A stretch of DNA of 6,009 nucleotides from Thermococcus sp. GTDB taxonomy: Archaea; Methanobacteriota_B; Thermococci; Thermococcales; Thermococcaceae. Location: positions 1 to 6,009 of the forward strand of contig JAGGWM010000078.1 of assembly GCA_021157445.1 (NCBI GenBank), given 5' to 3'. Numbering within the stretch: the stretch's first letter is position 1; each line of letters begins with the position of its first letter. Below the pieces are notes generated by a model, which did no database searches, had not been told where the DNA came from, and saw nothing but the letters and a program-made list of their open reading frames with translations. The translations under genes and the position numbers were made by a program. Of the stretch, positions 1 through 5,315 are shown piece after piece.

Positions 1-578
1 AGATAGCCCAGGAGAACAATGTGGATTTAATTGTTGTGCCCTCTAAAGGTGAGAATATCCTCAGACAGATGCTCCTCGGGAGTACTGCCTCAAATCTCGT
101 TAGAGCAACTAAAAAACCCGTGCTGGTTGTGAAATATGAGTGGGACGAGGAAGAGGAGAAGATTAAATGTCTGTCAAATTGTAAGGAGATTTTTAAGAGG
201 CCGCTAATCGCCTTAGACTTCTCCGAATGCTCTGAAAAAGTTGTAAATGTTGCAAAGAAGTTTGAAGAGTTAATCGATGAGGTTACGCTTATTCATGTGG
301 TTGATTACGGAAAGCCAGAAGAACTTGAAAGGAACATTGAAAACGCAAAGACAAAGCTGGAAGAATTTGCAAAGATGTTTAACGTCCCGGTAAAGACTGA
401 AGTGCTTACCGGAATAGCTTCTCACTCCATATTGGGCACTGCACTGGCCAAGAGCTCTTCAATCATAGTCATAGGCAAGAAGGGCAGGAGTGTTATAAAA
501 GACCTTTTACTTGGAAGCACGGCAGAAAGGGTAGTCAGGGATTCAAAACTTCCCATTCTTTTGGTACCGTGTGAATAA
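1..578 (+). CDS. Universal stress protein (UspA family), tandem domain, 5'-truncated by window edge
   Basis: This is the C-terminal part of a UspA-family nucleotide-binding protein, presumably cytoplasmic. The reading frame is open through the left edge: codons from nt 3 read I-A-Q-E-N-N before the GTG at 21. That GTG is therefore an internal Val and the true start lies outside the window. Two Usp domains are visible. Only the end of the first remains (nt 3 to about 150). The second is complete and starts at the K-R-P-L-I-A-L-D-F-S strand near nt 200. The second domain carries an intact ATP-binding signature, G-2x-G-9x-G-S, from nt 474 (GKKG...GST). In the first domain the same signature begins with Pro (PSKG...GST), so one nucleotide site may be weakened. 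An acidic/basic linker (DEEEEK) joins the domains. Usp proteins typically respond to stress or energy state, but the specific role here is unknown. Family assignment is firm. Confidence 0.93.
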   Translation, partial: IAQENNVDLIVVPSKGENILRQMLLGSTASNLVRATKKPVLVVKYEWDEEEEKIKCLSNCKEIFKRPLIALDFSECSEKVVNVAKKFEELIDEVTLIHVVDYGKPEELERNIENAKTKLEEFAKMFNVPVKTEVLTGIASHSILGTALAKSSSIIVIGKKGRSVIKDLLLGSTAERVVRDSKLPILLVPCE

Positions 579-580
579 CC

Positions 581-640
581 TCAGACTGGAACGGCTTCCA
601 CATCAAATTCGGTAGCTACCCTGTTGCCATCATCGGTCAT
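581..640 (-). CDS. Possible 19-aa leaderless mini-ORF or gene remnant (doubtful)
   Basis: In the gap between the converging stress-protein gene and the five-gene operon, the - strand has an ATG at 640 and a TGA ending at 581. They encode MTDDGNRVATEFDVEAVPV. The composition is protein-like rather than low-complexity. The frame upstream is closed by a TAA at 656-658. A TATA-like TTTTTAAA on the - strand lies about 24 bp upstream of the ATG, which would suit a leaderless transcript, and the purine-rich stretch AAAGGAAAAAGAAAG lies directly before it. I do not recognise the peptide. It could be a real small protein, the tail of a decayed gene, or a chance ORF inside a structured 3' UTR or small RNA. 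Confidence 0.18.
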   Translation of the reverse strand: MTDDGNRVATEFDVEAVPV

Positions 641-657
641 TCTTTCTTTTTCCTTTT
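641..657 (+). terminator. T-rich terminator of the universal stress protein gene
   Basis: About 60 bp after the stop codon at 578, the + strand becomes a pyrimidine tract with runs of three, five and four T. Archaeal RNA polymerase terminates at such T tracts without needing a hairpin. A small inverted repeat (GGAA-CGGC-TTCC, 588-599) and a perfect 10-bp palindrome (GGTAGCTACC, 611-620) lie between the stop and the tract and could fold in the 3' UTR. Confidence 0.5.
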
Positions 658-662
658 AGTTT

Positions 663-667
663 AAAAA
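663..667 (-). terminator. Short T5 tract after the five-gene operon
   Basis: On the - strand, five consecutive T follow the TAG stop of the last operon gene (683) by about 15 bp. This could serve as a weak archaeal T-tract terminator. The same bases are part of the TATA-like sequence considered for the mini-ORF at 640-581, so only one of the two readings may be right. Confidence 0.3.
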
Positions 668-682
668 CCTTTCATTATTCTG

Positions 683-1330
683 CTAATTTGAGCTTTCTTT
701 GAGAAGTGTTGAGAGCAGTGACTTTAGGGGCTTGTTTTTTACAAGTGTCAGTGCTTCTTGAATTTCCTCGGGATTTACTTTGTCTCTAGCAATGTATAGG
801 TAGAGGGCATAAGCCATGGCTTCTGGATTGCCCTCGTTGAGTTCTTCAGCCGCTCTAGCGAGTTCTCCCATGCTTATATCGTCTGCCAGATCCTTTAGCT
901 TATCCTCGTCCCCTTTTTCAAGGGCATCTCTTAAAGGTTTGTAAAAGTGGTTTATAAGCAAGCGCGCCATTCGCTCTCTCTTGATGAGGTAATCAATCGG
1001 GGTTTCCTCTTCGGGCTTTCTGGAGGAGATTATATAGTACACAACAGGCAGAAGGATAAAGAACACCATCAAAATGATATAAGGAGTTAGCGAGAACGGC
1101 AGCATCTCGCCATACCTATATTTGAGGTACAAAAGGAGCACTAAACCTATGAAGCCCCAGAGCATGAAAAAGGCTATATAAATCTCGCTAATCCCCTGCT
1201 TTTTTTCGAGTAGCTTATACTTGGAACTTGCTCCTATTTTGTTTAGAAATTCTAATCTGCTCTCCGCCAGCTCTATTTCCGCCTTAAGTCTTTTTATCCT
1301 TGTGTCAATCTCTTTCAACACCTCTTTCAT
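683..1330 (-). CDS. Hypothetical protein: N-terminal coiled coil, two membrane segments, helical cytosolic tail
   Basis: I do not recognise this 215-residue protein. Residues 1-45 are a charged heptad-like helix (MKEVLKEIDTRIKRLKAEIELAE...), probably a coiled coil. Two hydrophobic segments follow at about 50-70 and 82-102, with a short loop containing YRYGEML between them. The remaining 110 residues are soluble, acidic and predicted helical. They include ALEKGDEDKLKDLADD and repeated EL.EG/EE.QEAL elements that recall small helical-repeat domains. With both ends charged and two membrane spans, N- and C-termini should sit on the same side, most likely the cytoplasm. It is the last gene of the operon. 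Its ATG overlaps the TGA of the amidohydrolase gene in an ATGA, and GGAAGG lies about 8 bp upstream, so translation is probably coupled. A scaffold or regulatory role at the membrane is conceivable, but nothing in the sequence fixes a function. Confidence 0.8.
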   Translation of the reverse strand: MKEVLKEIDTRIKRLKAEIELAESRLEFLNKIGASSKYKLLEKKQGISEIYIAFFMLWGFIGLVLLLYLKYRYGEMLPFSLTPYIILMVFFILLPVVYYIISSRKPEEETPIDYLIKRERMARLLINHFYKPLRDALEKGDEDKLKDLADDISMGELARAAEELNEGNPEAMAYALYLYIARDKVNPEEIQEALTLVKNKPLKSLLSTLLKESSN

Positions 1331-2040
1331 AGCAATCCTTCCAGAAGTGTTGCTATTCTCTCACTAACCGCTTCAAGAATCTTTTCTCCTTTTTCTCTTG
1401 TTGCTCCTTGGGGATTATCATTGACTCCATCCGGGAAAAGCTCAAGCCCTATATCCCTTCTTATCACTCTGAGTGGAGAGCTTCTCTTTTCGCCCTTTGC
1501 TTTCTCCATTTTGACGAGCTCTGGAGTTATTGCAAGCATTACTGAAGTCTCATCTTCTCCTGCATGTCCTTGGGAAGAACATACTTCAAGTATTTCTTTC
1601 CTGAAGTCTATCCACCAGTTTATGAGGACAATCTCAGCTCCATAACTTTCGGCAACTTCTTCACTTGCTTCTATGAGCGGATACACGTTTCCTCCATGAC
1701 CGTTTAAGATAACTATCTTTCTAAAACCTTCTTCTGCAAATTCCCTTAGTACGTCCCTAACATATCTGCGCAGGCTGTCTGCTTTCACGTTTATCGTTCC
1801 GGGATAAACGTTAAGCACAAAGCTGTGTCCATACCAGATCGGAGGCGCTATGAGGATTTCTATCCCTTTCTCTTTTAGCTTTTTTTCGACCCTTTTTGAG
1901 ATCTCAAGAGGAGCAAAAACGTCAGTGCCTAAAGGCAGATGTCTTCCGTGAGCTTCAACACTGCCTACAGGGAGCAAAACAGCAGATACCTTAGCTTTTG
2001 TCTTTTCAAATTCCTCCCACGTCAGCTCTTCCATCCTCAT
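1327..2040 (-). CDS. Creatininase-family metal-dependent amidohydrolase
   Basis: This 237-residue protein has the usual length and motif order of the creatininase superfamily. The metal-site signature VEAHGRHLPLGTD gives Glu29, His31 and Asp40. YGHS...YPGTI follows at about 70-83, NGHGGN at 113-118, and GHAGEDETS at 158-166, which supplies the acidic ligand seen in members lacking Glu in NGHxxN. These enzymes hydrolyse C-N amide bonds with two divalent metals. Members include creatininase, the archaeal formamide hydrolase ArfB of riboflavin/F420 synthesis, and the peptidase MftE, so the substrate cannot be read from the family alone. An ArfB-like deformylase is one option. The start is the ATG at 2040, with a GGGG Shine-Dalgarno six bases upstream that nearly touches the stop of the preceding glycosyltransferase gene; an in-frame ATG at 2034 is less well spaced. 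Its TGA overlaps the next start. Family is certain, reaction unknown. Confidence 0.92.
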   Translation of the reverse strand: MRMEELTWEEFEKTKAKVSAVLLPVGSVEAHGRHLPLGTDVFAPLEISKRVEKKLKEKGIEILIAPPIWYGHSFVLNVYPGTINVKADSLRRYVRDVLREFAEEGFRKIVILNGHGGNVYPLIEASEEVAESYGAEIVLINWWIDFRKEILEVCSSQGHAGEDETSVMLAITPELVKMEKAKGEKRSSPLRVIRRDIGLELFPDGVNDNPQGATREKGEKILEAVSERIATLLEGLL

Positions 2041-2046
2041 CTATTT

Positions 2047-2050
2047 CCCC
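2047..2050 (-). promoter_or_regulatory. Ribosome binding site of the creatininase-family gene
   Basis: GGGG on the - strand follows directly after the TAA of the glycosyltransferase gene (2051-2053) and sits six bases before the ATG at 2040. It supports that ATG over the one at 2034 and suggests re-initiation from the upstream gene. Confidence 0.5.
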
Positions 2051-3187
2051 TTAGATATTTGAGATAATTTCCTCATAAACCTTTTCTATTTCCACTATAA
2101 CCTTGTCCCATGAATATTTTTCTTCAACTGCTTTTCTTCCATTGACCCCATACCATTTTCTTAGCTCCTCATTGTTCAAAAGTTTTTGAATGGCCTTTCT
2201 GAGCTCAAGCTCATTCCCGGGAGGAATTAGGAGACCAGCTTCATTTTCTTTGAGTACTTCCGGTATTCCGCCAACATCCGTAGCTATAACGGGAACCCCA
2301 GAGGCCATAGCCTCGAGGACAACTATTCCAAATGCCTCGGAAGATACTGAGGGCAACACGAAAATATCTGCCATCTTGAAAATCTCCGGGAGTAAATCGT
2401 CTGGCACATATCCCATGAAAACAACCCTGTCTTCTATTCCAAGGAACTTAGCCTGAGCCTTTAAAAAGGGGAGCATTTCTCCACTCCCTACTATCACAAG
2501 AGTGGCATCCTCTATTTTTGAAAAAGCATTCAAAAGCACGTGAGGCCCTTTCCGATAACTCATTCTGCTTACATAAAGAACGACGTTTCCTTTAATCCCA
2601 AACTTGGCTTTTATCTTATCCTTTTCCTTGGTAGGCGAGAAACGCTTGTCATCAACCCCATTTGGCACTATTGAAATCGGGACATCGGTAAAATGCTCTA
2701 TAAAAGCCTTTGCAGCCCTGCTAACTGCTATTATTCGGTGGGGATACTTTAAATAGTCGGTGAAAAGAGAAATTGTAAACCCCAAGGCTTCCCAGAGTTT
2801 TGATTCATGGGCAAAGGAGATGCTGTGGGTTGTAAGGAGAGTTGCCCTTCCCATTGCCCTTCCAGCTTTAACGGCTTTCAAAGCGAGGGGAGTGAATGCA
2901 TGATGGGAATGAATTATGTCAAAATCCTTTAAGAATTCATTGAGCTCCTCTGAAGATTTCAACCCGTAAGTTACGTTTACTTCCAAAAGAGGGCTTAAAA
3001 TTCCGGGAATTTTTATAAGTTCTATTCCTTGCTTTTCTAGCTCCTCTTCCTTTCCAGTGATTCGGTTGTTTGTGACTATCGCTACCTCGTGTCCTCTTTC
3101 TTTGAGCTTTATGGCTAGGTAATGCATGTGAGACGCAACTCCTCCTATTTTTGGATAATACCAGTCGCTAACCAGCGCTACCCTCAT
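2051..3187 (-). CDS. GT4-family (GT-B fold) glycosyltransferase
   Basis: This 378-residue retaining glycosyltransferase is cytosolic or membrane-associated. The N-terminal acceptor domain begins MRVALVSDWYYPKIGG (GG at 15-16), then SHMHYLAIKLKERGHEV and a HSHHAF strand. The C-terminal donor domain starts near residue 200 with NVVLYVSRMSYRKG, where Arg208 and Lys213 match the usual phosphate-binding pair. GSGEM follows at about 234 and the family EX7E motif at 284-292 (E-AFGIVVL-E), then GVPVIATDVGGIPE. The arrangement resembles PimA/WbnH-type enzymes that transfer a sugar from a nucleotide donor to a lipid or lipid-linked acceptor; the actual donor and acceptor are unknown. The start at 3187 is chosen because GGTGGTGA lies just upstream and the usual N-terminal beta strand begins there; the 12-residue extension to an ATG at 3223 has no such support. 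It overlaps the end of the preceding membrane-protein gene by 20 bp. Confidence 0.94.
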   Translation of the reverse strand: MRVALVSDWYYPKIGGVASHMHYLAIKLKERGHEVAIVTNNRITGKEEELEKQGIELIKIPGILSPLLEVNVTYGLKSSEELNEFLKDFDIIHSHHAFTPLALKAVKAGRAMGRATLLTTHSISFAHESKLWEALGFTISLFTDYLKYPHRIIAVSRAAKAFIEHFTDVPISIVPNGVDDKRFSPTKEKDKIKAKFGIKGNVVLYVSRMSYRKGPHVLLNAFSKIEDATLVIVGSGEMLPFLKAQAKFLGIEDRVVFMGYVPDDLLPEIFKMADIFVLPSVSSEAFGIVVLEAMASGVPVIATDVGGIPEVLKENEAGLLIPPGNELELRKAIQKLLNNEELRKWYGVNGRKAVEEKYSWDKVIVEIEKVYEEIISNI

Positions 3188-4091
3188 GTTCACCACCCAG
3201 AAGCTTATAGAACACAAATGCACCGATTATTGAGTACTGATATTGAAATAGGAATTTGTAAAGGAATGCCGTGAGGGCACCTTTCGTCGATGGGCCAATG
3301 CCTATAAGAATGCCGAACTCATTGGCTCCAAGCCCAGAAGGTATTCCGCTGAGAGAAGCGAAGATAACGCTCATAAGAAAGGCATAAAATGCCCCCTTTA
3401 GTGAAATATCCAGAGAAAAGGCTTTCCCCACAAGAATTAAGCCAAAAACTTGGAGGATTATCACGGCGAATGAGATCAAAAATACTGTGGCAAAGCTGGT
3501 TTTACTTTCTTTTGCCTTTTTCCAGCCTGAGTAACCGCGGTGCCACCACTCTTTGAGTGTCTTTGGGATTCTCTTAGCACCTAAATCTTCCCAAACTTTG
3601 AAAAAAGTAAGTGCAACCCGGTGAAAAGCCTTATCGTAAATAAAGGCAACGAGTATTACGGCTATTCCAAGAAGGCCCAGCTTTGTGAATCCCAGAAATA
3701 TCAAACCAAAAGAAAGGAGAACAACCACCTCGGCGGCCATTCCAAGGGCAAGAGAGGAAAGGGCTGCAAAGTAATCCCCTCCAACAAGCTTGACCTTTGC
3801 CATATGTCCCAAGGTTGGAGGGAGGATTGCCATGAGGTAATAACCGCTTATAAAGGCCTGGAGGGTCTTTCTAAAGCTGGCTTTTTGAACTTTTCTTAAG
3901 ATTAAATACCACCTTAATGTGCCGAGTAAAATAGTAAAAATTGACAGAACAAGGGAGAGAAGAAGGTAACCGTAATTTGCTTCGCTTATTGCTAAGGCAA
4001 GCTCTTTAAAATCAACGCTTTTGTAGAGATAGGCCAAAGAGATTAAAAAAGCCAATGCGCTAAAGAGCTTTCTTAAAGCTGCCTTCTTCAT
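3168..4091 (-). CDS. UPF0104 / lysylphosphatidylglycerol synthase TM-region family (AglD-like) membrane protein
   Basis: This 307-residue integral membrane protein is of the PF03706 type, with roughly seven to eight hydrophobic segments. Recognisable landmarks are an amphipathic start (MKKAALRKLF), LRWYLIL at about 59-65, PPTLGHMAKV at 91-100 (family pattern P.R.GE..R, here diverged), GMAAE at 117-121, a cytosolic loop at about 165-197 rich in Lys and Trp, and GIPSGLGANEFG at 249-260 near the C-terminus. The family includes the membrane part of bacterial MprF, which flips lysyl-phosphatidylglycerol, and C-terminal regions of archaeal AglD. Lipid translocation or membrane glycosylation support is therefore the likely theme, but the biochemical role is not established. 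The start is the ATG at 4091, one base after the UbiA stop, with GGTG six bases upstream; a GTG at 4103 would add four residues. Its position between a prenyltransferase and a glycosyltransferase suits handling of a glycosylated lipid. Confidence 0.88.
   Translation of the reverse strand: MKKAALRKLFSALAFLISLAYLYKSVDFKELALAISEANYGYLLLSLVLSIFTILLGTLRWYLILRKVQKASFRKTLQAFISGYYLMAILPPTLGHMAKVKLVGGDYFAALSSLALGMAAEVVVLLSFGLIFLGFTKLGLLGIAVILVAFIYDKAFHRVALTFFKVWEDLGAKRIPKTLKEWWHRGYSGWKKAKESKTSFATVFLISFAVIILQVFGLILVGKAFSLDISLKGAFYAFLMSVIFASLSGIPSGLGANEFGILIGIGPSTKGALTAFLYKFLFQYQYSIIGAFVFYKLLGGEHEGSAG
3190..3197 (-). promoter_or_regulatory. Strong ribosome binding site deciding the glycosyltransferase start
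   Basis: GGTGGTGA on the - strand sits two bases before the ATG at 3187 and closely matches the archaeal anti-Shine-Dalgarno complement. It lies inside the 3' end of the upstream UPF0104 gene and argues for 3187 over the upstream in-frame ATG at 3223. Confidence 0.7.
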
Positions 4092-4092
4092 G

Positions 4093-4899
4093 TCATACAC
4101 CACTGTGCTTTAATGCATGAAATATTAAAAGCAAAACCATGCTCCAGTCTAAGAGTTCGTAGCTTATTTTTGTTTTTCTTCTAGTTCCTATTAAACCTAA
4201 CACTCCGGTTAATGCAAAAGGATAGCAAAGGGAACCCAGTAGGATTGCGAGAGATAACAGCGAAAATATGAGAACTAATTTTTCTGAGGTTCTTTTGCCG
4301 ATAACTATTGGGGTTGTTTTTAGATTTGCCTTCAGGTCGCTTTCGTAGTCTTCAAGGTGATTTCTTAACTCCATAGCCATGGAATATGAAAACAAAGCCA
4401 ATCCTATTAAGCCCTCGTATAAGGTTATGCTCCCATCAAAATAAGCCCCATATATAAAGGGCATCGTGCCGAAAAACAGCCCGTGTGAGAGCACATCAAC
4501 TATCGGTCTAGCCTTAAGCCTTGGAGGAGCAGAATAAAAAGTGGCCAAAGCCGTCATTATTGTATAGACAATAAACGCATCCCTGTTGGAGAAGAGCGAA
4601 ATAAGCATGCCCCCCAATATCAAAATGAAAGATGAGATAATTCCTACCCTAAAGCTGAGCTCACCGCTTGCTATCGGGTTTTTATTTCTTTTTCGAGGAT
4701 TTAAGGCGTCTGTATCGGAATCAAAACAGTTGTTTATGGCAAATGCATAGGCAACATACAATACAAGTGAGAGGACAAACATCAGGGCCTTAATAACATC
4801 GGGATTATTCCTAAAGCTAATTAAGACGCCCAAGAGACCAATTCCTATGTAAGCTCTCCCGTCCAGTAGTCTCGTGTTCTTTATCACTGCTCGTAGCAT
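4093..4899 (-). CDS. UbiA-family intramembrane prenyltransferase
   Basis: This protein of about 268 residues has seven to nine membrane helices. It transfers a polyprenyl group from a diphosphate donor to an acceptor within the membrane. The first Asp-rich motif is NNCFDSDTD (residues 56-64), followed by NPRKRNKNPIASGELS. YSAPPRLKARP comes at about 122-132, and the second motif, LEDYESDLKANLKTT, has Asp184 and Asp188. The usual NDxxD has become NNxxD at its second position. The NP.K..NPIASGEL stretch is more like lycopene-elongase or decaprenyl-phosphate phosphoribosyltransferase-type members than a typical digeranylgeranylglyceryl-phosphate synthase, so the acceptor is uncertain. This is the first gene of the five-gene operon, with a TATA box 30-40 bp upstream. 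ATGs at 4905 and 4899 are both possible. I favour 4899 because GGGGATGA then serves as the ribosome site, whereas GGGG touches the 4905 ATG directly. Confidence 0.9.
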   Translation of the reverse strand: MLRAVIKNTRLLDGRAYIGIGLLGVLISFRNNPDVIKALMFVLSLVLYVAYAFAINNCFDSDTDALNPRKRNKNPIASGELSFRVGIISSFILILGGMLISLFSNRDAFIVYTIMTALATFYSAPPRLKARPIVDVLSHGLFFGTMPFIYGAYFDGSITLYEGLIGLALFSYSMAMELRNHLEDYESDLKANLKTTPIVIGKRTSEKLVLIFSLLSLAILLGSLCYPFALTGVLGLIGTRRKTKISYELLDWSMVLLLIFHALKHSGV

Positions 4900-4930
4900 T
4901 TTCATCCCCTGTTGAGTGTTGGGGCAAGAC

Positions 4931-4944
4931 TTATAAACCTTTTC
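4931..4944 (-). promoter_or_regulatory. TATA box and BRE of the five-gene operon
   Basis: On the - strand GAAAAGG (BRE-like, 4944-4938) is followed by TTTATAA (4937-4931). Counting about 25 bp from the TATA centre puts transcription start near 4907-4912, only a few bases before the ATG pair of the UbiA gene. The leader would be very short and consist mostly of AGGGG. The core TTATAA is self-complementary, so the same box could also serve the divergent regulator gene, with a start near 4960 on the + strand. Confidence 0.6.
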
Positions 4945-4960
4945 ACCAAAACGTGATTAG

Positions 4961-4982
4961 GTATGAATAAAAATTTTCATAC
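4961..4982. promoter_or_regulatory. Palindromic putative operator GTATGAA-N8-TTCATAC
   Basis: A perfect 7-bp inverted repeat with an A/T-only 8-bp spacer lies between the divergent UbiA-operon promoter and the regulator gene. It starts where a + strand transcript from the shared TATA box would begin, a repressor-like position for the regulator. It lies upstream of the BRE for the operon, where archaeal activators bind. A direct repeat ACGTGAT at 4951-4957 and 4981-4987, exactly 30 bp apart, flanks it. Binding by the adjacent TrmB-type protein is inferred. Confidence 0.45.
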
Positions 4983-4989
4983 GTGATCC
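4983..4989 (+). promoter_or_regulatory. Ribosome binding site deciding the regulator start
   Basis: GTGATCC matches the complement of the archaeal 16S 3' end (GGTGATCC) and ends two bases before the ATG at 4992. The GTG at 4983, which would add three residues, is more likely part of this site than a start codon. Confidence 0.6.
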
Positions 4990-4991
4990 CC

Positions 4992-5315
4992 ATGGAAGAC
5001 CTGCTAAGAACCTTCACGAATGTGCTTAAAGGGTTTGAGCTTACAAAGTCTGAAATTAAGATATACTCCCTCCTTTTAAATGAACAGCTAACAGCAAGAC
5101 AAATAGCAAAAAAGCTCGGATTATCTGAGAGAATCGTTAGAGAGAAGCTTAGACATCTTCTTGAACTCGGGCTTGTTGAGAGAAAGCTTGTCAATAGGGG
5201 ATGGATTGGATATATTTACAGGGCAAAGGCACCAAGAGAGGCTTTGGAGGTCTTGCTTTCTAAAATGGAGGAAATCATAAGAAGCATAGAAAAGGAAGCG
5301 AACAAAATACTCTAG
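4992..5315 (+). CDS. Short TrmB-family winged-helix transcriptional regulator
   Basis: This is a 107-residue DNA-binding protein. Residues 15-80 form a TrmB-type winged helix: [13 protein letters not shown], then the helix-turn-helix [33 protein letters not shown], then a wing with GWIGYIYRA. The tail [28 protein letters not shown] is an amphipathic helix likely used for dimerisation. The C-terminal sugar-binding domain of full-length TrmB/TrmBL1 is absent and the gene ends normally, so this is a naturally short family member. Any signal must be sensed through the winged helix, a partner, or not at all. It is transcribed divergently from the UbiA operon across about 90 bp containing a palindrome, so control of that operon and itself is the simplest proposal. 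It converges on the aminopropyltransferase gene with a 4-bp overlap. The start at 4992 rests on the GTGATCC ribosome site. Confidence 0.88.
   Translation: MEDLLRTFTNVLKGFELTKSEIKIYSLLLNEQLTARQIAKKLGLSERIVREKLRHLLELGLVERKLVNRGWIGYIYRAKAPREALEVLLSKMEEIIRSIEKEANKIL

Noticed and set aside
588..620. Intrinsic hairpin terminator for the stress-protein gene (GGAA-CGGC-TTCC and GGTAGCTACC)
   Set aside because: The stems are only 4-5 bp and are not followed directly by T. Archaeal termination depends on the T tract at 641-657 instead.
1421..1645. Open frames on the opposite strand inside the operon genes (also 2190-2456, 3621-3899) and opposite the regulator and aminopropyltransferase genes (4943-5194 on -, 5366-5611 and 5640-5948 on +)
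   Set aside because: They are antisense to clearly coding genes, have low-complexity or odd composition, and lack convincing ribosome sites. They are shadows of the real genes.
581..2040. Mycofactocin-like peptide system (creatininase-family enzyme plus glycosyltransferase plus small peptide ORF)
   Set aside because: No radical SAM enzyme or peptide chaperone is present, and the mini-ORF lacks the C-terminal Val-Tyr core of MftA. The resemblance is only of family names.
3188..3223. N-terminal extension of the glycosyltransferase from an ATG at 3223
   Set aside because: The strong GGTGGTGA site and the canonical first beta strand both support the start at 3187. The extra 12 residues are not typical of the family.
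4941..4958. TTTCAC-N6-GTGATT resembling the Thermococcales glycolytic motif (TATCAC-N5-GTGATA)
   Set aside because: Only 4-bp arms match, the spacer is one base too long, and it overlaps the BRE region. It is weaker than the neighbouring 7-bp palindrome.
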